NCBI GenBank assembly: GCA_027577595.1
Contig: JANBRJ010000047.1
Span: 62,001-126,000, forward strand
Direction of reading: 5' to 3'
DNA: 64,000 nucleotides
Origin: Coemansia sp. RSA 487
Lineage: Eukaryota > Kickxellomycota > Kickxellomycetes > Kickxellales > Kickxellaceae
Under the pieces are notes generated by a model, which was not told the origin of the DNA, made no database searches, and saw nothing but the letters and a program-made list of their open reading frames with translations. Shown here piece by piece: positions 1-9,900 of this stretch (the stretch's first letter is position 1; every line of letters starts with the position of its first letter). The translations under genes were made by a program, and so were the position numbers.

Positions 1-696
1 GACCTGGCTCTTGACCTGGTCAAAGAGCATTTCGCGTGTGCTGAACTCGCGCTGCACGGCACGCGTTCCAAACTCGTGGTAGATGCGAGTGTCGTATATC
101 CGGAACAGCACGCCGTCGACACGCAGGAAAAAGCGCTGGAGCACAAAGAAGCCCGAGGGCATGACGCGGATCTTGTACGAGAGCTGCGAGGTGCCGTTGT
201 CGCCCAGATCGTCCTCGTACAGGACGTTTTCGTCGTAGAACAGAATGCTCTCTTTGACCATGAGCTTGCTATAGTCGATCCCCGAGTCTGATGCAGCAAA
301 CGACAGACCGCCAGATACCGAGCCCTGGTACCTTGTGCTAAAGGTCCAGTCGAAGGGCTTGATGACGTCGGTGATGTCGCTGCGGCTGCGCTTGCTGGAC
401 TCGGTCCAGTTCTGGGCAATGCTGACCTGGACGGTCTTTGCCGAGTCGGGGCTTGTGTCAACCAGCTTCAGCCCGTCAAGCGCCGTCAGCGCAATCGAGC
501 ATCCGCTGGCAATGTGCTTGATGCGCAGGTAGTTGTCGCCAAAGATCATCTCAGGAACGTTGAAGCCCAGCTCATGCGCGTACTGCTCGATGGTTGTGTT
601 GCTTAGGATGGGCTTGTGGCAGCTTGTTATCTCCCACCCGCTTATGCGCAGCCCACCAACTGTGTCCGTCTCTATCTTTTCAAAGTCGGTTGCCAT
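1..696 (-). CDS. TIP41: TIP41-like regulator of type 2A phosphatase signalling (3' part outside window)
   Basis: The open frame runs from an ATG at 694-696 off the left edge: 232 codons without a stop or intron. Hallmarks of the Tip41 family are visible in order: a segment reading PEMIFGDNYLRIKH near residue 50, PFDWTFSTRYQGS near 115, ILFYDENVLYEDDLGDNG near 150, and KIRVMPSGFFVLQRFFLRVD followed by YDTRIYHEFGTRAVQREFS near the cut end. In yeast Tip41 binds Tap42 and modulates PP2A-type phosphatase output in the TORC1 nutrient pathway; the animal homologue TIPRL binds PP2A catalytic subunits. That role is known for the family and inferred here. The yeast protein is about 350 residues, so roughly a third is missing off the window edge. 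It shares a 289-bp divergent upstream region with the OST3/6 gene. Confidence 0.93.
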   Translation of the reverse strand, partial: MATDFEKIETDTVGGLRISGWEITSCHKPILSNTTIEQYAHELGFNVPEMIFGDNYLRIKHIASGCSIALTALDGLKLVDTSPDSAKTVQVSIAQNWTESSKRSRSDITDVIKPFDWTFSTRYQGSVSGGLSFAASDSGIDYSKLMVKESILFYDENVLYEDDLGDNGTSQLSYKIRVMPSGFFVLQRFFLRVDGVLFRIYDTRIYHEFGTRAVQREFSTREMLFDQVKSQV

Positions 697-985
697 TTGT
701 CGTGTTGCCAAGATGCCAATTGTTTAGCAAGAAAAGTATATCTTTTCAAGAAGAAGAAAAAAACAACTGCAATTGAGCAATTTAAAAAAAGCGAGAAAAA
801 AAGACGCAAAACATGCAGCTACGCAATTCGCTTTTGCCTTTTCAGTCTCAATTTCACGTTTCTTTTATTTTTGTTTTTTGTTTCTATATTTGCGAAATCG
901 CACCGTTCACACCTTTCACACCTTTCGACACCGCTGTGCATAGCCTTGTTCCCATCCCGAGTAGCATTGGTTTCGATTGTAGCAG
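697..985. promoter_or_regulatory. Divergent promoter region between TIP41 and OST3/6
   Basis: This 289-bp spacer separates two start codons that face away from each other, so it must hold both promoters. It has A-rich runs around 746-805 and T-rich runs around 835-895 and no gene. No convincing TATA box could be assigned to either side. Confidence 0.5.
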
Positions 986-2002
986 ATGAAAACATTAGGA
1001 ATCCGACAGGGCCTATCGAGGCTGCTGCTGCTGGTGGCTATAGCACTGTTTCTATTTAATGGCAATGACGTGTCAGCACAATCGGTAAAGACGCTGCAGA
1101 AACTAGCCAGCAAGAACAGCGATGGCGTGGCCCGGCTCGACACAGCGCTTTTCTTAAAACATGTGGTAGCCGAGAACAAGGACTACTCGGTTGTGGTCCA
1201 GCTAACAGCGCTTTCGCCGCTGTACAAGTGCACAACCTGCAATACTGTTGATGCGTCGCTGCGGGCCGTTTCGCGCGGGTGGAAGAGGCAGCGTGCGTCG
1301 GTGGACTCCGCGCTGCAGATAGTCTTCGCCACGCTTGACATGGACGATGGCGAGGATCTGTTCCGGCAGATGGGGCTTGAGGGCGTGCCGCACCTGATCA
1401 TCTTCCCTGCCGCCAAGGGCCCACATGCGTTCGAGAACCCGAGCCCGCGGGAAATGCCGCTCAACGCGCGGACCAGCGACCCCAGCGGCATGGCCACAAA
1501 GCTGGGCGAGCTGTTTGCCATCCAGTTCAGGCCCGATCTGCCGATCGATTACGCCAAGTACCTGACAAACGCTTCCACGGCGCTGGCCGGTGCTTGCACT
1601 GTGTACCTTGTGTACAGACACGTGGACCTGCGCAAGCTCAGTCGCAGCGTCTGGGCAATCGCCACTATTATGTTCGCGCTGCTGATGACCTCCGGCTTCA
1701 TGTGGAACAGGATCAACGACCCTTTGTATATAGGCCAGGCGCGGGGCGGCGATGCTCTTTTGTTTATGCCTATCAACAACCAGCAATACGGCGTCGAGAC
1801 CCAGATCGTTGCCGCCACCTACGCTGTCTGCGCCCTATGTGTTGTTGCGCTTGTCAGGCATGTGCCCAAGATCCCAAACCAGGAGCAGCGCACCTTTGTC
1901 ACCTTCATGTTTGTCATTGCGCTCATCATGACGTACAGCTACCTCAACAGTATCTTCCGCCTCAAGATGTCCGGTTATCCATTCAGGCTGCTCCTTCCAT
2001 AG
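986..2002 (+). CDS. OST3: Oligosaccharyltransferase subunit of the OST3/OST6 family
   Basis: A 338-residue single-exon protein, close to yeast Ost3 (350). It starts with a signal-type hydrophobic segment (about residues 9-31), followed by a lumenal thioredoxin-like domain with the motif KCTTC (CxxC cysteines 82 and 85). The C-terminal half has four hydrophobic spans near residues 195-213, 220-240, 270-290 and 302-322, the standard Ost3/Ost6 topology. In the family this subunit sits in the ER oligosaccharyltransferase complex and holds substrate proteins by mixed disulfides so that N-glycosylation sites can be modified; that role is inferred from the family. I cannot separate Ost3 from Ost6 by sequence alone. 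The ATG at 986 is chosen because it directly precedes the signal sequence. The gene converges on the homeodomain gene at 2744. Confidence 0.92.
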   Translation: MKTLGIRQGLSRLLLLVAIALFLFNGNDVSAQSVKTLQKLASKNSDGVARLDTALFLKHVVAENKDYSVVVQLTALSPLYKCTTCNTVDASLRAVSRGWKRQRASVDSALQIVFATLDMDDGEDLFRQMGLEGVPHLIIFPAAKGPHAFENPSPREMPLNARTSDPSGMATKLGELFAIQFRPDLPIDYAKYLTNASTALAGACTVYLVYRHVDLRKLSRSVWAIATIMFALLMTSGFMWNRINDPLYIGQARGGDALLFMPINNQQYGVETQIVAATYAVCALCVVALVRHVPKIPNQEQRTFVTFMFVIALIMTYSYLNSIFRLKMSGYPFRLLLP

Positions 2003-2743
2003 TTTCTGGTTGCCAGGCATCCAAATACGATTTTCTGTAAGCAAGGCATGCAATAAACAAAAGGCTGTGTGGTTGCTTTCCTCTGCATATTGTTTGTCTG
2101 GACGAAAGAGGTTGAGAAAATGCTGAGAATGAGATAGAAGAAGGGCTTCATTGTTGACATTTCAGCAAGCCATGTGCTTTATGTTTAAAGCATTGGGCTT
2201 TGTTATCTGCGAGAGCGCATTGCTGACAAGCTGGTGTTGTGTTTGTTTTGTTCTTTCGTTTCCACTCCTATTCTCATGCGTATCTCACATGCTCCCAAAA
2301 AAGAAGAACACCGTGCTTTGGATCCAGCTGGAATTTGTCTATGTACATCTCTTTTTAAAAAAAAAAACACACACACACACACACACACAATGAATAGATA
2401 CGGCTAGAGTGCGCTCAGCTCCAAAGCTATGGTGCCGAAAACTAAAAATGCTTCCATTTACTAAATATAAAAACAATTTTTTCATAAAATTCTAAAAGCT
2501 GCGGCAGACAAAATATTACAGGCAAAATGGACACAAAAGACAGAATATAGAAATAATTATTTTTAGTAACCGATAGAACGGATAACAGCGACACATGAGA
2601 TAAAAAAACCTCCGTTTCCACATCCAAGCAGCATATCATCCTCTCTCATCTGTTTCATTTACACGGTTTTGACGAAGGGCTATTTGTGGACAAAAAGCCG
2701 GCTATGCTTCTCCTTGCGTGTAACAACAGCCCTAGCCCTTTAT
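2003..2743. other. Convergent 3' intergenic spacer
   Basis: The 3' flanks of the OST3/6 gene and the homeodomain gene meet in these 741 bp. The spacer is AT-rich, has a CA microsatellite at 2367-2389 and poly(A)-signal-like AATAAA near 2052. Short open frames on both strands have no family resemblance. No RNA gene was seen. Confidence 0.6.
2367..2389. repeat. (AC)n microsatellite
   Basis: An uninterrupted AC dinucleotide tract lies just after a run of A, in the 3' spacer between two convergent genes. Confidence 0.95.
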
Positions 2744-5035
2744 TCAGGCGACAGAGGTGCTGCTGCTGCTGTTGCTGCTATTTTTGCTAGCCATGACTGC
2801 AACGCCGCCTCCTCTCGTTGGGCTGTTGGATGACGCAGAAAATAGACCAGATGTCTCCAAGGCATTTGTGTCTGCGATTCCAGAAGCGATCAGCTGTGGA
2901 AATGACGATGACGTATTGGGAATGAACATGGCTGCGCTGCAATCGCTGCCGCCTTGCTGCTTGCCGCCAATTCTTGCGTGCACCAGAGGCGGTGGCTGGG
3001 TGACTGAGGACGAATGAAGCGCCGGACTTGCCATGGCTATAGACTCACCAACAGAACTTACTGGCGACATCTCGTGGCTGTTGTAGCTGTTTCCAACAGC
3101 CGCAGAGTCGTGTTGTTGTTGGTGCATTGTACCAGAGTTCTGCTGGGTGAGCGATAGCAGCGTGTGGTACAGCGACGCAGCAGCATCAGCGCTAATGGCA
3201 GAGTCTGGCGGGCTCATTGCCGAATCGGTTGACACAGCACCGTTTGCGCTGCTTGGTTGCGGGATCCCCGCCATCGTGGTGGCCACAGAAAGGCCCGAAC
3301 TGCACATGTTGGAGGAATTCAGCCCTAGCAGCCCGCTGAAAAGCAAGGACATGTCTGCGTGTGGCATTGGCTGCGAAGACAAGAGACCTTGTTGTTGCTG
3401 TTGTTGTTGCTGCTGCTGCTGCTGCTGCTGTTCTGAGCTGTATGGCGCGTCCCAGTAAAGACCCGGATTGGGGCCAGCAGGCATATTGGCATTCGACTGC
3501 TGCTGGCTAACAAGCGGACCAGAGACTAGAGATCCAAGGCCAGAGGGGCCACAGCCACCACCGATGCCGCCATACAGCGTGTTACTGTTGCTGCCTCCGC
3601 TGTTACCAAACATGGATGGTGTGGAAGACGCTCCGGGCATCATAAAGTTCGGCAAGTTGGCAGGATCCAGCAGATGGAACTGATCGTCTGCCGAGTGCGG
3701 AGACAGGTCATCGGGCTTGAGCGGTAACTTGTTTGTGCCATCGAAAGCCTCATGGTGCACGCGCGCGATATGGAAGCTGTCGGCGCCGCTGCCGCTGCCT
3801 GCCTTCTTTTGCTTCTTGCTTAGCTGCATCGGCACTTGGAGCGCGCTCCGTGGCGGCGACGTCATGCCATACGCATTGCTATGCTGCTGTTGATGTCGGA
3901 GGATACCATGTGGCGAGACAGGTGGCATGGATGCGAACGCATTAGCAGCAGCCATTGCAGCAGCAAACGCTATGGAAGGCGGCGGCGAGGTACAGTCTGC
4001 AGCAGCAGAAGCAGTAGCACTGCTTGTTACTGCTGCAAGAGCAGTAGTAGCAGCAGACGGCATATGCAGCTCCTCGATTGGCGGACCGTTGTGCGTTGTG
4101 GCTGCGGTGGCGCGAGACGAAGAAGCGCAGGCAGTAGCCGGTGCTGACGCAGTAGACGCTTGAGGAGCATTCATTGATACGACAGACTGGCCAGAACAAA
4201 CGTAGGATGCCGGAATGTCTGAATGGCGGCGCAAGGCATGGGGTGGTGCTGGGGCAATGCCATCCTTCAGCCCAAAGCCCGAAGAGGAGGAAGCCAAGGC
4301 AGAAGCCGGGGCTGTCAGCGAAGATTTCAGTTGCTGTGTATGCTGCTGGGAGGAGGCAGCCGCGTGTTCAGCGCTGGATGCCCTAGCAAACATCTGCTGC
4401 TTGGACGCAGATGGCAGGAGCGCAGATATGAGAGCCGACGACGAAACAGCAGCCGCGGTGTCGACAGGCGATGTGGTAGGTGAGCTGGCAGCGCTCTCGT
4501 TGGCTTTGGTAGACGAGTTGCTGGTAGACGCTGCAGCAGTGCTAGAGTTGTTCCCGGCCCTAAGCATCATATTCTTTTGCTTGGCACGTCGGTTTTGAAA
4601 CCATATCTGCACCTCTCGGGCCGACATATGCAGGGCGGTTGCAAGCTGCTTGCGCAGGTCGGATGATGGCTTTGGCGTGGTCTTGAAGGTGCCTTCGAGG
4701 AGGGCCAGCTGGTCTTTGGATGTGCGCCTCCGGTGCTTGACATGGTAAGGGTTGTAAAAATTTGGCTTGAGCTCCATGAGCGGAGCGTGCTGTGGTTGCT
4801 GCTGCGACTGCGGCAGCGCGTTAGTGACGGACCGTGAAGGAGACACAAGCCGAGGCATCCCTTGGTGCTGCTGTTGCTGCTGTTGATGGTGGTGAGGCAT
4901 CGTTAGCGAATGTGGATATTGATGTTGTGGCAGTGGTGGGACAGGGTGAACAGCCTGTGCAAATTGCTGTTGCTGCTGCTGTTGCATGAGGCTGTGTGTG
5001 GCAACCATATTAAACGGACGCGTATTCTGATCCAT
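2744..5035 (-). CDS. Homeodomain transcription factor, glutamine-rich
   Basis: Single-exon protein of 763 residues. A homeodomain occupies about residues 98-157, with a basic N-terminal arm (KHRRRTSKDQLALLEGTF) and recognition helix VQIWFQNRRAKQK. The residue before the invariant WFQN asparagine is Gln (homeodomain position 50), which usually favours TAAT-type sites. The rest is low complexity: polyglutamine near residues 18-24 and 51-57 and a longer one near 540, plus long Ser/Ala-rich and Gly/Asn-rich stretches typical of fungal transcriptional regulators. It resembles fungal Phx1/Htf1-like factors in placing the homeodomain near the N-terminus, but an orthologue cannot be named. The start ATG at 5033-5035 precedes the first polyQ, and a long 1.9-kb upstream spacer fits a heavily regulated gene (inference). 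Confidence 0.9.
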   Translation of the reverse strand: MDQNTRPFNMVATHSLMQQQQQQQFAQAVHPVPPLPQHQYPHSLTMPHHHQQQQQQHQGMPRLVSPSRSVTNALPQSQQQPQHAPLMELKPNFYNPYHVKHRRRTSKDQLALLEGTFKTTPKPSSDLRKQLATALHMSAREVQIWFQNRRAKQKNMMLRAGNNSSTAAASTSNSSTKANESAASSPTTSPVDTAAAVSSSALISALLPSASKQQMFARASSAEHAAASSQQHTQQLKSSLTAPASALASSSSGFGLKDGIAPAPPHALRRHSDIPASYVCSGQSVVSMNAPQASTASAPATACASSSRATAATTHNGPPIEELHMPSAATTALAAVTSSATASAAADCTSPPPSIAFAAAMAAANAFASMPPVSPHGILRHQQQHSNAYGMTSPPRSALQVPMQLSKKQKKAGSGSGADSFHIARVHHEAFDGTNKLPLKPDDLSPHSADDQFHLLDPANLPNFMMPGASSTPSMFGNSGGSNSNTLYGGIGGGCGPSGLGSLVSGPLVSQQQSNANMPAGPNPGLYWDAPYSSEQQQQQQQQQQQQQQGLLSSQPMPHADMSLLFSGLLGLNSSNMCSSGLSVATTMAGIPQPSSANGAVSTDSAMSPPDSAISADAAASLYHTLLSLTQQNSGTMHQQQHDSAAVGNSYNSHEMSPVSSVGESIAMASPALHSSSVTQPPPLVHARIGGKQQGGSDCSAAMFIPNTSSSFPQLIASGIADTNALETSGLFSASSNSPTRGGGVAVMASKNSSNSSSSTSVA
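3389..3432 (-). repeat. Polyglutamine-coding trinucleotide tract in the homeodomain gene
   Basis: Mixed CAA/CAG codons (minus strand) encode an uninterrupted glutamine run near residue 540. It is a likely site of length polymorphism between strains. Confidence 0.9.
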
Positions 5036-6922
5036 TTGGTGTGACTGCAGATATAATTAAAAGAGGGGGATGGGCTATAAACAGAGATAATATGTAGACG
5101 TGTACAATAAACAAATAGAAAAATAAATGAAGTAACGCTTGTCCTCGAGGTAAGGAAACAGGAAAGAGATAGCTGGACGTTCTTAAATCGTCGGCGCGTT
5201 GATGGAACAGCAGCCAGACAAAAAGGTGAACAAGAAATGGAAAACGTGTCGGATATGCAAAATAGACTTCAAAGCTAGCTACACAGCAAGAATATGGTGA
5301 AAAGACAGGAAGGCAAGCAGGGAAGCAAGCAGTCTTTTGAACAAAAAGCTAGAATGGAAAAGGCTTTATAAAAAAAGATAATAGCGAATGGTATAAGTGT
5401 GAAAACCCCCACAGGCTGGAGCAAGTGAATGAAAGGGGAGGTGAAAAGAATTAAAAAGCACTTGGTCGCAATAGCAACTGCGTTTGGCCATCATGTTGAC
5501 ATATATATGCGACTGTCTGAGTTTTTTTTTTTGAAGACCCGCGGGACGCCCCCTCACAGTATCCCTCCTTTTTCCCCTTCAAGCAAAAATGGCCCACGCA
5601 AGACAGCTTTGGCTGGGCACAATTAGGCGCATGCAGCCATTTTTTTTAGCTCCCTCCTCTCTCCCATTCTCACTGCGTGCAGCTCTCGCCTGTGTGCCAG
5701 ACAAGCAGAAGGCGCGGGAGGGGGTATGAGGGAGAGGGATGGCGCCGGGGAGGCCCATGACTTTGTTTGCTTGGAAAAAAAACCAGCGCTGGGCGGCTTT
5801 TTCATTGTTCGTTGCCATCCTTCCTTGCCAGCCAAAAAGCAGCAGCAAGCAAGCGGCAGCAACAGCGGCAGCCCTACATGCCTTGCACCCATTGTTTATC
5901 TGCTGTCCAATCACCGTCGCCCAGGCTGCCTGTGCTTGGCGATGTAGAGGGAGGGGGTGGACGGTGCCCTGGTACGCCGCCCACTGCCTGTTCACTCGCC
6001 CAGTTCACAGGTTCACGCTGCTTCTGCTGCTGATGCTGCTGCTGCCTCTGCCAAACTGCCAGCAAAAGACTTCAGGCGATCATCTATGACTGGCAACGGA
6101 AATGAAAAGTCGCAAGTCTTCATTGTCGTCTGTGTTTAAAGTCCGCCAATGTCGTCGTTTTACTGGGATGTACAAAGAAGAAATGCTGTTTGGAAAATGA
6201 CACACGAATGCGTGCTTACGGACACAATAGATCGAGCTCTCTTTCTCAGGCATTCCACATATGTCGTTTCGTGACAGCGAGAACAAAGAGCAAGTGAAAT
6301 TGTAGTGGGTGTTTTCTCTCTTTCGTTTTACACAACATATGCTGCAACCATTAATTTTTTAGGCTGCAACCAAAAAAAAAACATCAAGCAAACAATAAAG
6401 TAAGCAAGTACTTTTATTGCCACCCCCAATCGAATACACCGCTTGTTTTTGTCAAATGCGACGCACGCACGAACGCAACCACGCGAGATTTCGCCTTGTT
6501 GTTCTCAAACTCAGTCCCAAAAATAAAGAATGAACGCAGCAAAAGCTTCCTGGCAGGACGAAGCATTTTGGGCGGCATGTCACAATAAAACAAACAGCCC
6601 ATGTGGGTTTTCTCCTCTCTTTCATCTGCGACGGCATTCCTCGTTATCTCTGAATCGCTGACGAATCGGGACGAAGTGCACCGTTGCTGCGAACAGACGC
6701 CACACACAGCCTCCACTTTTCCTTCTCTTGCACCACCACCGCCGCACTAATAATAATAATAATAATAATAATACTAATAATAACAACAAGGACGGTTCTC
6801 AGCGAATAAACATGAAATGTTGGATTTATTATACGTTCAAAATGGCGAGCAATACACATGTATTGCCGCATCCCCCCAAAAAAACAGATAAAAACGTATG
6901 TGAAAAGGGAGTGGTTCCGTTC
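5036..6922. other. Long spacer upstream of the homeodomain gene and downstream of KAP123
   Basis: 1.9 kb without a supported gene. It combines the 5' flank of the homeodomain gene with the 3' flank of the importin gene. It holds T- and A-runs, a GCA/CTG-rich segment near 5840-6060 that makes several chance open frames on both strands, and a TAA microsatellite at 6748-6772. No reading frame in it shows a domain, a conserved start or consistent codon use. Confidence 0.55.
6748..6772. repeat. (TAA)n microsatellite
   Basis: About eight uninterrupted TAA units, 150 bp beyond the stop codon of the importin gene. Confidence 0.95.
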
Positions 6923-9900
6923 TTACAGCGAGGAAAGGTACTGTTTGCTCTCGCTGCTAATCAGCGATGCTGGATCCTCCAGCGCCTGCTTCAAAACAGG
7001 CGTCAGCGCAGGAAGGGACGGCTCGATCTACATGGGTAACATAAAGTGCCAAGAAGATTCAGAAATAGCCACATTTCGAGTCCAAAAATATATATCCGGT
7101 TAGCAAGGCAAATACAAATATAAATACAAACATAAATTAAAATAAGCCAGGGTGCAGCAGCCCATCCCTCGTTTGTCTCTTTAGAAGAGAACAGTGAAGC
7201 ATGCTGGTGCCACAGCATTTTGCTTGCCGTTGCAAATAACCTGCATCCTTCTCCCAACCGAATCAACTGGGGATACCTGGAACCAGATTATGCACCAAAT
7301 ATTAACATGCACGTATGTCTATCATGAAGACAGAAAGGGGGAATGGCGATCCAGGGATTGGCACCTTTTTTGGAAAAGGAGGAACAGGCGAAAAGTGCCT
7401 GGATCACCCAAAACAAAATTCCTCTCTCGCCCACCCCACAGCTTAGTACCCTTCAAAAACGAAAAAGATTGCTCAACTTACCTCTGCTCGCTTGGTTTTC
7501 AGCAGATGGCAAACCGCGTCGTAGACAGGGATGTCCTCAAGGTGGTCTTTGCGGATTGGCAGCGCCGAGATCCATACAGGAATCACATCTGCCAGTGGAA
7601 CGGCGTCGGCGTTTTCAAGAATCAGCCGGGCCACACATCCCGCTGCATTGTCACGGGCATTGTTTGTGTTGTCCTCCAGCTTGATCAGCGGATACACCGC
7701 CTTCAGAACGTCACCGAAATACGGCGACGCATCGATCGTGGCCGACTCTATCAGCGCCCCGACGCCGTACGCGCTGTTGCTGCGCACCTCCAGGTCCCTG
7801 TCACCAAGTCCCTCCATGAATGCCTGGAACAGAGTCTACATTTGCACAGCACAATCAAAAAGCCCACAGCAGTTAGTGCAATTTGTCCGCTTTCCTGCGC
7901 ATGATGGGCCAACATCCATCACACATGCACACACGCATAACTATCACTATCATTGCTCGCCTTCCTTATCCGCAGGCATTCCAGCGGTTGCATTTTGTCA
8001 CGCTTTGCGCCAAAAAAACAGGAACAGGGATACGGGACAGGAAACGATGGCGAACGATGACATTGCCGATGCGAGGTAGTGAATAGGCAGCATGCACCTC
8101 CGTTTTTTCATTCTCTTTCTTCCCGCCAGCGCATGCCGCATGCAGCATGCAGGTCCGATGTACGCCCAAAGGCGCATGGGACGAAGAGCCCAACCACATA
8201 AGGCTAGCTTTTTTCCAGCTACAATGGCTGAATTGCACACATGTGTTGTGGCAAGACAAGGCGGAGGATGAATAAAAGCCGGTTTTTTCTCTGTCTGTCT
8301 CTCAAGCTATCCGCAGTGTCTGGTCGCCACTCGCTCCTCCCGCTGGTTACATGCGAGAGGCCGAACAATCAGCAGACACAAATCCCCCATATCCCCAAAC
8401 TCCCCCCTTCATCCTGTACTGCTTGCTGTCCGTCTATTCTGCGCCCAGGTCCTCCATCCATCCATCCGCCCCACCCACCCTCCTCCCCAGATCGCCACAG
8501 TAGCACCGCTCCATTGCAACTGCAATTGCAATGCCGCTCCACAGTTGGCCGCGGAAAAAAAAACACAGCGACCTGGGTATGCGATGGCCACACGCATAAG
8601 GAAAATGCCCACATGCACGGAATATTGTTACGTTACGTCCGATTAGCAGAAGCTCATAATCATACACGCAGGACGCTTCTCACCATCCAGCGCCCATGCA
8701 CTGAAAAAAACTGAAAGCGCAGAAACGTCAATCCAGACAGGCGCTTCTGTGCTTGTGGACGAGAGGGAATGTTGGATACTCTTAGGATATATGCACCAAA
8801 GTAAAATATCCGTACATCACATGGCGCAATGCTACCGAGAAAGAAAACATGTGGCTCTTCTGTATCGGGTATCGAGTACCAGATAAGCTGGACAGAGCGT
8901 AGCAGGCAGCGAGGAGACACAGCTGGGAGAGAGAAATCGTACAAACATAAACTTTGACGTCAGTGTACACTAATAAATTGGAAGCTTACCTCTGCATACT
9001 TGGTGATAGACGGGCCCATGTTTTTGGAGATCTCAGCCAAGCAGCCAACCGACATTGCACGCTCGCTCGTCGCAAATGTGGGGTTCTACGTTTTGTTGCA
9101 AATAGTTAAATAAATTGCATTTTATGCTTAGTGAAATTACATGTCTTGCAGACAATGCATCTCTGAAGCTGCCTCCTCTGTTTCCCTGTCCATATTCACA
9201 AATAAAAAACAAACTTACCGCATAGCCAGAAATGTGTGGCAGGAATGTGTCCATAATGGGTTCAAATGCATCGGCAAACACCTCGGCGAATTCAGCCACG
9301 CAGTCAGCAGCAGCTCCGATAAGAAGCGAGTCATGCTCTGCAAGCTCGTCATCCTGCTCCTCGTCGACTCTGTCATCCTCGTCCTCCAAGTCAGCTGTCT
9401 GGCACAATGCCTTCTTTTCAAAGATTTCGAGCAAGCGCGTGGAGATATCCTCTACATCTATTATTGTGGCCAATTGCATCAGCATCACAAGCAAGCGCCG
9501 GTTTCATGGGCAAAATACAAAATAGCATCGGTAGCGTATTGGGAATTAGTCGAACCTTTAATAGCATTTCTTACCAAACAAACAAGCATGAACAAATGGA
9601 GGAGGACATGCACAATCACATGAATAGACAATTTTGTCACATATGCATATGGCTCTCCTGAACATCTCTTCCATGGCAAAAGCACAAGCACAAACATTCA
9701 AACAGAGACGCGGCGAGTCGCTTGGCAGCTAGAGCAATCTACAGTCAAACAGCCTCCTCGTCAGAAGGAAAAGCCTGGAAAATGTGGCTGGCCTATGGAA
9801 TCAACAGCATATGTTTTATCACATTGCCTCTTTCCTCTGCGCTTGGACCACAATACACACAAAAACAAATAAACAAACAATGGAGCAAGTGCTCAAAAAT

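Noticed and set aside
5579-6139. Overlapping open frames on both strands upstream of the homeodomain gene
   Set aside because: Generated by GCA/CTG-rich sequence; the frames overlap each other and none has a domain.
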